Shown: positions 52,162 to 63,981, counted from the stretch's first letter. The stretch: 64,000 nt of DNA from Aphelocoma coerulescens (GCF_041296385.1 NC_091015.1:89822004-89886003); one strand, 5' to 3'. A program made the numbers and translations. Notes: generated by a model not told the origin, from the sequence alone.

Positions 52162-53073
52162 TGTTGGGGTTTTAGTTTAGTCCTAGGTTTTTTTTTTCCT
52201 GTTAAAGGAATTTTTCCCATATGCATGTTGCTAGGTGACAAATGGCTGTACTTAAGGAAGACAAAAGACCTGCCCATTGAAGGTGGGGTGGGCCTGGCTA
52301 CTCCTTTGTTTCACCTGGGTGTGGGGTCAGTTCGCTCTCAGCGTTCTCGAGAGAGAAGCTGCTGGTGCTTTTCGGCCGTGTTTCTTTCTGCGGAGAAAGA
52401 TCCCAGGATCCCCGGCCCACCTTCCCTGCCCCTCTGGAGGCTGGGCTGTGGCCACCCTGCCCCGCCGCTGATTCGAGCCTTCGCTGCGTTGTAGCCATGC
52501 TTGCCCTACCTGCCTGGACCTCCGGGGGGTTCCCTGCTTGGATACATCGCGTCTGCCACCAGGGATTTGTGCTCATCCCTGCTGCTCCAGCCCGCCGTTC
52601 CAGCCTGCCGTTCCCAAAGGTCCAGCTGGACACTGGGATCGGCTGCCCAGGGGTTTGTGAAGCCTTTGTTCCACCCTTCCCCGGGATCCCAGGGCACCAG
52701 TGCCGCGTGCTCCCCGAGCTCTCTCCGGAACATCCCCTGCAGCCGCGGGGGAGCCATCGCACCTGCCCTGCTCACCGGGAGCCGCCAGCGATCCCTGCCG
52801 GCTGCGAGCGGAACTGCACCCGAGGGGAAAGGGCCCGACAGCCGAGAAGGCTGGGACTGGGTTTGTGTTTGCTGTTACTGCCATAGTTATTGGTGTTTGT
52901 TTGACCGGTTATATATATAATAGTAAAGAACTGTTATTCCTATTTTCCCGCATCTTTGCCTAAAAGCCCTTGATTTCAAAATTATAATAACTTGGAGGGA
53001 AAGGGGTTACATCTACCATTCCAAGGCAGGCTTCTGCCTTCCTTAGCAGACACCTGTCTTTCAAACTGAGACA
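52162..53073 (+). mobile_element. Solo LTR, ERVL-like, 912 bp, GC-rich
   Basis: It begins TGTTGGGGTTTTAG and ends AAACTGAGACA. It is bounded by a perfect 5-bp CAGTC duplication, which fits class III (ERVL) elements. An ATTGG box (52889-52893) followed by a TATATATA element (52910-52920) probably marks the core promoter, leaving about 130 bases for R-U5. The U3 from about 52330 to 52860 is markedly GC- and CpG-rich. This explains the long overlapping ORFs on both strands (up to 173 codons at 52365-52886), none of which is a real gene. No internal retroviral genes remain. The text closely resembles songbird ERVL LTRs I remember. It stands antisense to FBXL7, about 2.7 kb from exon 2. Confidence 0.92.
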
Positions 53074-53078
53074 CAGTC
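53074..53078 (+). repeat. Right target-site duplication (CAGTC) of an ERVL LTR
   Basis: Exact copy of 52157-52161, directly after the LTR end GAGACA. Confidence 0.85.
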
Positions 53079-55748
53079 CCACAAATTTCCTTTCTAGTTG
53101 TTTCAAGGCATTCCCTTGATTCAGCTTCAACAAGTGTTGCGTCACCTGTCTTACAGAAACAGAAGACAAGCTGTGCAGAACTGGAAAGAATTAGGTCTGT
53201 TTGAAAAGCTGGAAAGCAGAGGCTGTGAAGGCCTTCAGCCCCAAACAAATATTCTGCTCTTCACAGAGCTGGGCACTCAGGAATTCAGCTGGCAGTAAAA
53301 ATTCAGAGGATTCAAAGAAGCCATCTGCCATGTGCTCAATCAGGATCATTTCCCATGGCAATGAAGGTGAAGAAGAGTTCACCTGCAATGTTTCCTAGTC
53401 CCTCCCTTGCCAAACCTAGATACATACAGCTTGCCGCATAACACGACTCATTCACAGGACAGCACACAGTGCTGTGAATTTACAATACAGGCAGAATTTG
53501 AGCATTCTCTCCCTGCAGTAAAGTCTCCAGTGAAAAGAAATATAAATGTACCACCCTCTGTACTGAGCAGATACCACTGTACCATGGTAGGCAAATACTA
53601 GAGTGGAGTAGGTAAATTTTACTAACAGTTAAAAAAATGTTATGCACACACCCCGAAATACATACATGCCACTGCTTGTACAGCATCTAACACAATCAGA
53701 CTCCTGTTATTAGCTGGCCCCTAAACATTACTCTATAACTGAACAGTAAAAAAACATTCAGCCTTCCATAAGCACAGAACTCAACTCATCTTGTGGAAGG
53801 TAAAAGTCTTTATTATCAGCTGAATCCTCCTTCAGCATAAGTCTACTGTTCATGAAGAAAAGAGGCAGCATTCGTAAAAACTCCAGACACATAAGTTGAT
53901 AAATGGGCTTTCCAGTAACAGCACCAGTTTCAACAGCACCTGTTTTGCCCCAGCTGCTTCCATGTCTCTGGTCTCACTATCCTTTGCATAACTCTTATGC
54001 TCCCTGGTTATTACATTCTTCTGAATCTGTTGTCAAAATAAGTGTTTGTCAAATCACACTATTCCAGGGCACAGAAAAATTAGGCTAACATCTGAAATTT
54101 CCTCCAAGTATAGAATACACAATTACACTGCTCTGAACTCTGATTCTGGATGTGAACTCATAAAAACATTTTTACTACAGTATCTGCTGGCCTGCATTTA
54201 AGCCTCCCTCACTAATGAATTAATCAGCTGCAAACTAGTGGGGAAGATTTCAGGGTCAACATTAGTATTCACTGGCTCTATAGTGGGCTAAATTAAGAAC
54301 ATAAATCTTAGAGATTAGTAAAGGATTATTTTGCATTATCTTATTTGAATCCAAGGGGGAAAAAATGCTTTACAGACTGAAGTAGAACAGAAGTTTAGAG
54401 CAATTATTGAGTACTGACTTCAGAGTTTCCACTATTCTTTTGTGGCTTCTTTTCTTTTTCACTGCTGGCTGTCATACAGAGAATGGATTTCCTAAATCTA
54501 CTTTGTGTCCTGGTAATTCACCTCTTTCAGGTACCTCAAAACTTTTGAATCTACGGTTTAGAGAAATATGAAGTCTACTATTCAACTTAACATTATTAAC
54601 CATTTGTTTGTTTATTGTTACATTTATTGGCACAGATTCTAAACCGGTATCTCTAATGATTCATAGGTGCCAGATATTCATTTTTTGTGTGGGATTATGC
54701 ATGCTCAACAACAGAGCCTATATGATTTATGTGGTCATTTATTACTTACATGAACTGCTTTTACTGAACAGATTCTACAGTCATAGTCAGACTTGCCAAA
54801 CTAGAACTTTTCAAAAGTCTCACTTCTTTTAACCATAAGAAATAAAGCTAGACTGAGAGTAATCAGAGCTTGTAACTTAATTTGTAGTAACAGAAGTGTA
54901 AGAAATCAGAATTATTATTTGATTACTACCAAATATAACCAAATCATTATGACAGAATTAAACAGAAATACTAGCTAAGGCATATAAATGTACAATTTTT
55001 AAAAATCCTTTTAGCTTACATCATTATATATCGTTATTTCCTCTCAGCCTTCAAAGACACACTTGTAAAAACTAGGGCAAATAGACTTCCATTTAACAGA
55101 GCACACCTACTCACATGTAAGAAGTCAGAAAGGAAGAATCAGCATTTCTCTGTTCATAGGCCAGTTAGTACAACACTGTGCTAATACTGACAGGTAAGAC
55201 ATCTCCTTCTCCTGGACATTAAAAATCTAGCCCTGGGTGGTGACATACTCCAGTAATTGTAGGTGAGGTGTATTGACCTAATTAAATCTGTGTCATCTCT
55301 TCATGCCCGCAGCTATACTTTCGAAAAACTCCTCTCAAGCAACTCACGTTTTCATGGTGTTCACAGTACGAAAAGAAAGAGGCTGATATTTGACCTAAAA
55401 CGTATTTCAAAAAGCTTCCATCAAGCATATCCTTCAAATATAACTGCAAAATCAGATCATATAAAATCTTAAGTATAAAAGTCTTTGCTGAAGAAGTGGC
55501 ACACAAAATTACTCCTAACCCTCTACATTTGGGTTCTGCAGAAGTATCTTAAATCCTTTGTCACAAAGTTAAATCAGAAACTACCACAGGTTGAAAGTGA
55601 AAACTGTTTAAAGGAAGACCTGTTTTTGAATTTCTAGCAGACCACTGCTACTGTACACAGAAGGAATGAGGAGGAGTGGTTCCTCTTCTGAAAACTGCTA
55701 GGATTCTGCTGGGGGGCCTGACCTGGGTGATGAGTACCAGCTGCCTAC
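53079..55748. other. FBXL7 intron 2 next to exon 2 (5' part in gene sense)
   Basis: Unique, AT-rich sequence downstream (in gene sense) of the exon 2 donor. No further exon or transposon is recognised, and ORFs are 74 codons or shorter. Confidence 0.65.
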
Positions 55749-55751
55749 CTT
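55743..55751 (-). promoter_or_regulatory. FBXL7: Splice donor of FBXL7 exon 2
   Basis: On the minus strand the exon ends in GAAG, followed by GTAGGC. This is a usable GT donor, although position +4 departs from the GTAAGT/GTGAGT ideal. An alternative cut one base earlier would give no GT, so the exon end is well fixed. The phase-1 junction agrees with the Glu-Asp boundary I recall in mammalian FBXL7. Confidence 0.8.
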
Positions 55752-55838
55752 CACTGGTAGCTGCATTCTTCTGGGCTTTGGTGGGTGTGTGATCCGTACT
55801 GGAACTCACGTCGGATGAGATGCTTGAGCTGCCCTTGC
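55749..55838 (-). CDS. FBXL7: FBXL7 coding exon 2 (partial gene; Ser-rich N-terminal segment)
   Basis: Read on the minus strand, an AG acceptor ends at 55839 and a GT donor (GTAGGC) begins at 55748. They enclose 90 bases with no stop in the frame GC-AAG-GGC-AGC. The 29 whole codons start KGSSSISSDVSSSTD and end KNAATSE. This matches what I remember of vertebrate FBXL7 just after its first residues (MGANNGKQYGSEG), with Ala where I recall Val in human. Both junctions are phase 1: one base of Gly comes from exon 1, and the last G begins the next codon (Asp in human). FBXL7 is the F-box/leucine-rich-repeat substrate receptor of an SCF (SKP1-CUL1-F-box) ubiquitin ligase; Aurora A and survivin are reported substrates. 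This exon lies before the F-box, is rich in Ser and Thr (9 Ser and 4 Thr among 29 residues), includes one Thr-Pro site, and is probably disordered. The F-box and LRR exons are outside the window. Identification rests on memory of the protein, but the splice sites and reading frame agree with it. Confidence 0.93.
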
Positions 55839-55886
55839 CTGCAAAAAGAGAAAGAGGTGGAGAGGGAGGGAGAGAGGGAGAACAAA
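55839..55886 (-). promoter_or_regulatory. FBXL7: Splice acceptor and polypyrimidine tract of FBXL7 intron 1
   Basis: On the minus strand, about 40 bases of almost pure pyrimidine (plus-strand purines from 55841 to about 55880) run into TTTTTGCAG directly before the exon. No other AG lies between this tract and the acceptor. A TTCAT sequence about 50 bases upstream is a possible branch point. This is a strong acceptor and supports the exon call. The plus strand of the tract is a polypurine run containing a mirror repeat at 55860-55874. Confidence 0.85.
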
Positions 55887-58549
55887 CATGAATATCAACT
55901 CTGAAATAGAAAGACCTTCAATATCTGAACCTGTAACAATTCCAGGAAGCTTTAAACTAAGTTTAAAGCAGCTGATGTGCCTTTTGTACACACCAGGGTA
56001 GGAGTTAACTGCACTGTAACTTCATGTGCATCTTCATATGTATTAAGGCTGAAAATAGTCTCCTGTGCCACAGGGCCTCTCACTACACATTTGCTAAGCT
56101 CCATTGTAAATGAAATGTTTGTGATTAACAACCTCAGAGTAACTAAAATGTTCAGTTTACTCATTCAAATACCTCTAACACAGATCAGGATAAATGGTTA
56201 CATTCAAAATGCATTAAATGAGTTTAGATTTCTGTTTAATGTGTTCACATAATGTATTCAAGTCACTTGGTCATGTGAAAATGAAAGCAAGGTATCTGTT
56301 TTCTCCTTCACCATGCTCACTGCATGATGTAATACACCATTTCAAAACTAACTTCTCACTAATGGTGGAGGGTTTTAACTGTAAATCATAACCTATGCAT
56401 GTTCCTTCTCTTATTTTCTCTCTTAAAAGCTTTTCCTGAATTTCCTACATCAATGTCTTCAGACCTACATGCGGAATGTCAAACTCTAGGTAAAAGTTAC
56501 AAACAAAAGAAATCCAAATACACATTAAAAACCCAGATAGATATTACAGAAGAACAGAGTTGTCTAAACCAAAGCTGTCTTTTTGTTTACCTGTGAGGAT
56601 CTAAGGAGTCACTTCTGTTTCCCTTCACTCATTCTACTCAATCTCAGTAATTACTAAAGGGGGATACATTATACCCTGCAGCAGGAACCAGACCAACCAC
56701 CCAATGAGCAATAAGTGAGATAATTCTAGAGAGAGGAAATGCAGTGAGTACTGTTGCATTTCTAGAAGTTACCTGTCCCCACAAACACTGCATCATTGAA
56801 GCCTTTAAGACCTGTGTTATTTTTTTTGACCAAAATTAGGCTGTGTGCAGAAATCTAGCTGACACCAAGTTTCTGTCACTTGAGTAAACCCATAATCACA
56901 GGAATGTTAGCAAGAGACTTTTCTGATCTGTTATTTCAATCAAGCATTCCTTGGGGTTCTGGGTTACAGTATGCCTGGTTTTCATAACATTTAGATGTAA
57001 GGGAGAGGTCTGCTTTTTAAAGGTGCCACAACAGAACAAGGATTTAAGTTTTAATGGGAAACGACTGGAGAATGTGCAAATGTAGGTTGCTTCACAACCG
57101 AGGTACTGCCACTTAATCTGTCAGCCAGCCCTAGAGAATCATTCTCCTCAGAAAGTTGCTTAAGTTAACATGCTTAGATTTGAGAGATGATTATGAAGTG
57201 AACTGGAGTGAAAGGATATTAAAATGGCCAGAAGGAAATAAAAAAATAAATGGCTAAAGCTAGTAGTTGGGCAGGGTGAAGAGAGAGAAAAAAGTGTATT
57301 TGCAGTGATTCACTAACTGCTTTTTACATTTCTTTAAGAAGTTAAGCAAAACCAAGAAGCAGCACTTCCAGAATATCACTTCAATTGCTCTCAAGCTGTG
57401 ACATGAGTTGGAGTAATGGACTGTGGGTCTTTATAGAAATTACTGCCTCAAAATAACTCTCTGGCTAAGGCAACAAGGTTTGTGGTAGAAGAAAGGCAGA
57501 AGAGAAAAGTAAGGATAGATATTAAATGTTCTTTCCTAGGAAGAGGCCAAAGAACATGAAACACCTGCAGCACCTGATAATGAAATCATTACTGACAGGA
57601 AAGGTATTTAGATAGTATTGCCACTACCAGCAAGTCCTTATGTATCAAAAACTCAAACAACAGAGGCAGAAAACAAAATTCCAAGGGGTATCAGCACTCC
57701 TTAAGAGATTAATAGAAAGAAAACAAAACTAAACAGAGTAACTGGAAAATTATTTGCTCAAAGCAAATAAACAGGATTTCCTCTAAAAAAGAACTTATCT
57801 TTTTTGGGGGGCAGGGAAGAGCGAGAGGAAGTCAGTGATACCAAATAGCAGCAGAGTTGCTAGATGGTCATACCTGGCATGGGCTGTTTTCACAAAGTGA
57901 ATGCTTCCCAGGCTCCATACCTCCCCATTACCAATAGTATTTCTATTTACCCAAAATACAAGCCCACCTCAAAGAGCATAACCAAAATATTTCACCCACT
58001 GTAAGCTACTAATTGTCAGTACACCCAGCAGCAACATATTTACAATTGCACACTTCTATAGAAATTGTGAAATGCCTAATGTAAGTGTAGAAAATTATCA
58101 TTTAAATCTACTTGAACTTTGAAACATTTTAACACCTTGCAAGAATTTAAAACTAAAAATTAAGGAAAAAAAATATCCATAGTTACTGCTTTGGTTGGAT
58201 ACAGTTCTACCTGTAATTATTTTTTTAGATAGAGTCTTCTCTTACTTTATATAGCCCCAAAACTAGCCTTTTTCCTTACTGACTACTCTGAAACACTCCA
58301 TTCAGATGAGGAGGAAGCAAGACATACTTTCTACTAATTTTCAATGTGTTTCAAAGAGGCTAGCTGACAATACATATCTTTTGTTTTGAGTTTTTTTTCG
58401 GTGCAAAACAAAGCTTCTAGTAGGCTAGATTTGGCTACTGCAGATTCATGTACACATGCCAGAGCTAAAACATAACAGTTTTTAAATATTCTCCAAAGAG
58501 GAAAGGATAGGAGAGCAGCAGCTGTTCAGCATGGAGATTGTAGTTGGCC
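55839..58549. other. FBXL7 intron 1, 3' end (in gene sense)
   Basis: Begins with the polypyrimidine tract of the acceptor and continues as unique AT-rich DNA. I looked on the minus strand for the short first coding exon (MGANNGKQYGSEG) and did not see it. FBXL7 intron 1 is very long in other vertebrates. Confidence 0.65.
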
Positions 58550-58835
58550 TCTTCTCCCAAGCAAGAAGTGACAGACAAGAGGAAACAGCATCAAGTTGTG
58601 CCAGGGGAGGTTGAGATCCAATACTAGGAAAAATTTCTGCACAGAAAGGGTGTTCAGGCACTGGAACAGGCTGCTCATAGAAGTGGTGGAGTCGCCATCC
58701 CTGGTGGTATTTAAAAGACATGTAGATGTGGCGTTTAGGGACACGGTTTACTGATGGACTTGGCAGTGCTGGGTTCACAGTTGGACTCGATTGTAAGGGT
58801 CTTTTCCAACCGAAATGATTACATGGAATATTAGA
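58550..58835 (+). mobile_element. CR1 LINE 3' end, about 290 bp
   Basis: GGCCTCTTCTCCCAAGCAAG, then ACTGGAACAGGCTGCTCATA, GTGGTGGAGTCGCCATCCCT and GGTCTTTTCCAACCGAAATG are successive parts of the avian CR1 3' UTR in plus orientation. It ends before a decayed octamer tail (GATTACATGG). The exact start between 58500 and 58550 is uncertain. The minus-strand ORFs of 122 and 72 codons are shadows of this repeat. Confidence 0.93.
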
Positions 58836-61367
58836 ATCACAGAAATTCAAAGACTGCCGATTCCCCTAATGCCATAGGGAAACTTAAAGCACAGTATAAC
58901 ACTGTTTCCAGAGGCCAGTTCCTCTCCAATTCAGAAAGTGCACTGAGAAAGCCATTGCACATTGCAAATATACCCTGACAACAGTTCTAATGCAATCACA
59001 ACTAGAAGCATCAAACAGAGGGCAATATTGCAAAGACTAGAGCAGTAATGACTGTATTTGATCCTCTGCTTAAACAAATTAAAGGCCTGCCAAAAGCTTC
59101 CCTAACATGACTTGCAATCATCTAGAGTTTCCTTCATGCAGTCAACAGTTCTTTATTTCTAAATCAGAAGATGCAATTGAAAAGAAAGAAAACTGCACTA
59201 GGGTAGTAGGTAGATATGGCAGAAGAAATCCCTTTTCCTAGAATACAACATAATTCACACTGGGAGTGAAGGTACCATGTACCTCACAACACCTGCAAAG
59301 AATCAAACAGCTACACAGTTGCAATTCAAATCATTTCTTTGACCTGCTTCTGAAGAAGCAAAAGTATAGATTTTTTTTTTCCTTCTACTAGTGCCAAAAT
59401 CTTACAATAGTGGAAGGAACAAGATTCCAGCCATCTAACCTAGTATGCTATTTCCTACAGATTACATTTTGATCCTGCTGGAAAGAAAGCTAGAATCAGG
59501 CAAGCATATAACAGATAGTTCTTCTGAACATTGTCTGTCTTTAGGTCTTTGTAGCCCACGTAAACTCTTCAGCCATAGATGTCTTTCTACTCAGTAGCCC
59601 TACAGCCTCATCAAATCTGCCTTGACTCTTTTGAATAATGACTATTAAAATAATGTGTTTATTTTCTTTTTATCATCACAGATGGCTAGATTGACTACAA
59701 TGTTATGTTTGTTTTATAAAAGTGTTTCCTATCTTACTTTTGCAGACTTTGGATTCTGCCAGTCACACTCACTGCTGAGAAGTGTCAAAGACATCACAAG
59801 TCAGTCAGGACAGAATCAATGCAATTTAAACTTGACTGGGAAAGCACAGTCTATAACTGTATGACACTGAAAAACTATTTTTGGAACCACATGTGCAAAG
59901 CCTGTCCTAGTCTGAACCACAGTGAGTCCCCTTCTCTTGCTCTGGAACAATTTTACTAGGTTTTTTTGCAGCACATTTGCCTTGGATTCTGGTGTATGGG
60001 CATTTGCATGCCCTATATTACACATCCTTCTAAGATCTCATAAAGATAGGCTGACCTGACCATTGTTTCTTATGTGTCACCCTGGAAAGTAACAGCAGTA
60101 TTTCTCTTGACATCAAGTTCTTATGTGATGACATCTTTCTTCAGCAGGCAGTGACAGGTACCTCAGGAATTAAATGGATAGTAGGGCCAAATCCACTGCT
60201 TGCCATGCTGAAGTGAAACATTAGACAAAATGCAAAAACAGAAAAACAAAGTAATCATTTAGGAAAAGAGAGCAGAAAGCAATTAAGCTCAAAATATCCA
60301 TTAATCTTTTTAACTGTCCAAAAGTGTTATATTACAATGACTTTGATGTAAAAAATCTGAAAATTTTGTTTACTTAAGCCATCAATTCTTATCCACATGA
60401 CATTATACAAATTAAATTTCTCAACATGAAAGTGCATATGTGCATGGTTTTCCTACCAGATGATCACTACTTTCTCTTTTATATCTTCAGAGAAGTTCTT
60501 TTAAAATCAAATACATGCCAACCACATCAAGAAGAGATCCAGAAAAAAAACCAATCCAAACCTCAAAGCATCAGGGATCATTCAAGAGGAAAGAAAAATC
60601 TCTTTTCCTTCTCTTGTTTCCATGACGCACATTATGCTGGTCCAAGTCACCAAAACCTCAAGTGTATCTCTTTACAATCTGCACCTCCAAAGTCTGCAGA
60701 CTCCTAGTATGCTTCCAAGTACTCCCACAGAAATCAGCAGCCTAGTGCAGTACTTTAGCTTTGCAGATATACAGCATCCTTTAAAGATGCAATGTATCAA
60801 TTCATTTATCCAAAGTAAAGTTGGACTACACACTGTGGACAATCATTCTCCTTGAACTTTACATTTGTACTAATGCAAATTATCTGTCATAAAACTGGTT
60901 TCCACCTATGATTTCTTAACTGCTGAGCAAACTGCCACTGTTTCAACACTGAAGTTACCTACCTACAAGCATTGTTACTCACTGAACTGCTTTCAGGATG
61001 AAATATGTTCATTTACAAATTCATGTTGACCTTCTGCCCTAAAATCTTAGCAGTATGGCTCTTAAGCTTGCTTTTTTTTCCCAAATTAAAACGTGCCAAT
61101 ATAACAAGCAGGCTCCAAATTTCATTCCACCCTACATTTTTCAGGCTATGATAAAACAAACAGTAATCTGCACAAACTCCAATCCCAAGGAAAGGAACTA
61201 AACTGAATGTTTCACAGGAAGCACAGTGAAGTTGGAAGAGTTTGCAGATATGTGCCAGCACTGGCACTTTGGGACAATATTTCTTAAAACTTTCACAAGT
61301 GAAATCTCCACAAGCATTTTTACATTACTTTTTTTTATTTTTAAACCACAGCTCCAGCTTCCAGGAT

Positions 61368-61393
61368 TGTGAAATTTGGCTGTGAAATTTGGC
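61368..61393 (+). repeat. Perfect 13-bp tandem duplication
   Basis: TGTGAAATTTGGC occurs twice in direct succession without mismatch. Confidence 0.95.
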
Positions 61394-61634
61394 ATAACTT
61401 AGCTATGAAATAGTGCACTTAGTTCTACAGCATTTCTGTAAGTTTTAAGCTAAACTTCAACTCAGGTCCCACAGGCCAATTTGGCCAGTTTTGTTCTTCC
61501 AGTCAGTGCCTGCCTCACCTTCTCAAGTACCACAGCACACGACAAAACCTCCTGCAAACACCAACAGGCTACACTAACATCTCTCTGGTAGGGAGTAAGT
61601 CACCTTATGTTTTTTATTTCTTTTAGGAAATTGT

Positions 61635-61750
61635 TTCAGGTGCAGGCACCGGCCAGCTCCATCGGCCCCACCACAGGGCATGGGTGAGCCCCTCAGCCAT
61701 GGGTGGGCAGGCGCCTCGGAGCAGGGAAGCCCTGAGGCACAGCCCCTTAG
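61635..61750. other. GC-rich patch of unknown origin
   Basis: About 115 bases that are clearly GC-rich amid AT-rich intron. It includes GGCCAGCTCCATCGGCCCC and repeated CCATGGGTG / CATGGGTGAG words. It could be a piece of an old LTR U3, since its style resembles the GC-rich block at 7240-7440, but I cannot identify boundaries or a family. Confidence 0.4.
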
Positions 61751-63958
61751 TGTCACCTTTTTGAGTCAGTCTTACAACCAGATACAAGAAGCCACTTGAA
61801 AGGTGAAGCTGTAACAACGAAGGCAATAAGCATTATTTAATTCTGATGGAAATACGGCTGTGCAAGTTCTGCAGCTAGCAAGACACAATGGCTCATGCAC
61901 TACACTGCAAAAGGCCTGAAAAACATACAGTAAAGTGCAGGTGGGGGATTTTTTCAGAACCATTTAGCAGAATTATGTTTATTACTAGCAAGGCAAGACT
62001 TCAGAAAGTCTGGATTAAAATCATGAAGCGTAAGTAAAATTGTTCACATAGGCAGAGATTCTAGTTGCTGTGCTAGAAGCCTACTGGGTTTGTAGTCAGG
62101 ACATCTTTAACTCTCATCTTGGTGCTAAATAACTCACTATGAGTTCAGAATAGCTAAATGCTTTATTTAATGAAGTCTTCAAGTGGACTCATCTAGTCTA
62201 ATGGCTAAAAAGAGGCAGGGCACATATTGCCTCCTCTATGTAACAGATGATAATATCTTTTCTAGATATTATCCCTTTTCTAGAGAACTTCAGCACTCAC
62301 TGATGAGGCTTGTTAACCAAGAACCTTTATATGGCACTACTAAGGTCACCCTAATTTTTGAAGACAGTATGTTGTCTGCATTATCACAGGATTTCACAAT
62401 ACAGTGACAAACAGCACACACCACTGCTAGGTTTATAAAGAAGCAATAATGCATCAAGCTACTTTGAGGCCTCTCTTGACACCTGCTAAGCAGCCTGAAT
62501 ACCAGAAGGTAATGCTTATTTGCAGCCAAACTTTGCACCCACTCCAAGTGTTAAGCTCTACTTTTCAAACACACACTGATAAAAGCCCATGAACTGTTTA
62601 GTCTAGGCTGCCTGAGAAGAAAGAATGCAAGTACTTTCCTTATTTGAACTCAAAGCGAGAAAACAAGATGAGAACGCTTTAACATCCTTTTTTATTACTC
62701 ATCAGGACTAGCACATCTCACAACTAAGTATTAAAATACTATCTTTCACTGAAGTGGCTTAGCCTGTATTCCAAAAATGGTTCCTACTCTGTAACCTTCT
62801 ACTTTGCCAAAGCAACAGGGAAATAAAACTTTGGCCTTCCTACCAATCACAGAATTTTCCTAGAAACTGTTCATTCATTCAATATAGGACTTTCCATTAC
62901 AAATTTTCATCCAATCTCCACCATGTTTTAAGATGGGCATTTACTTGAGATACAGCGTTCTCAAGTTTATTACCTAACCTTAACCATTTTAATCTAACAG
63001 CTGAAAATAATTATGAAACCAACATAAGAAAGTAATAAACACAATTAAGTCAAAACAAAACCCCTTTTCTAGTTTTATACTTTCTCTGAGAAAGTCACTT
63101 CACTGACAAGTTCCCCACTAATGGCTAATTCAAATCTGTTTTTTCCCACCTCTGTTGTAATTTAAACAAAATGGGAATCCTTTTCATTCAGAAAAGCCAG
63201 TGACTATGCAGTTCAATACCAAAAATAAATTAGTAGAGACTTCATTTGCACCTTCTCGAATGAGACATGCCAAAGGGTGGGGGTAGCCTGAGAGGATAAA
63301 CTCCAGTGTAGATTCTGAAGTGGCTGCAACCTGCTATTGCACTGGAATGCATCAGACATTTGGTATAGGTCTGAAGTTCATTATATAGTTCAGTAGTACA
63401 AAATCAAACCCACCACATACATGTTTGTCTTCCACAATAATATCATTAACACTTAAAATATGTATTTAGATTTTCACAAACAACTAGTTCCAAGATCTAA
63501 ACAAAAAAGGTTAATACTAAACTTACACTATCAATTTTACTGCTCAGCCAGGTACAGTGGAAGCAGAAGGAACCCACAGCTGGAGATGGCTGCTGTGGCA
63601 GTGCTGGGGGAGCAGCTTTTTTGGTGTAGTACATAGTAACACCACAAAAACCAACCCCACAATATCTCCCAAATTTTGAGCTTGAATATTGACAGCTGGT
63701 TAAGTCAGAGTTAATGTTAGAGTTGAGGAAGTGAGAAACCTTTATCAAGACATCATACAAAGTACTCTGGTATCAGTGTACGTTGTGAAAAGCGATACAA
63801 AAATCTTTCACATGACAATACAGATCTGACAGTCTGAGATGCCTTCTTTACTTAAAGAAGAACAAAAGAACCTGACAGCTAAGGAAGAGCAGACAAGGAT
63901 CACTCTACTCTTTTAGATAAGCACAGTCACTTCCAGCTTTTCTTTACTGATGGATACA

Positions 63959-63981
63959 GGGAGGGGGAGAGGGGGAAAGGG
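63959..63981 (+). other. Canonical G-quadruplex motif
   Basis: Four G runs of 3, 5, 5 and 3 bases (63959-63961, 63963-63967, 63971-63975, 63979-63981) are separated by loops of 1, 3 and 3 A/G bases, which satisfies the G3+N1-7 rule with short loops. It lies on the plus strand, the template strand for FBXL7. Confidence 0.75.

Noticed and set aside
52298..52963. Long overlapping ORFs on both strands (up to 173 codons)
   Set aside because: They lie inside a solo ERVL LTR with a 5-bp duplication. High GC reduces stop codons in all frames and no protein family is recognisable.
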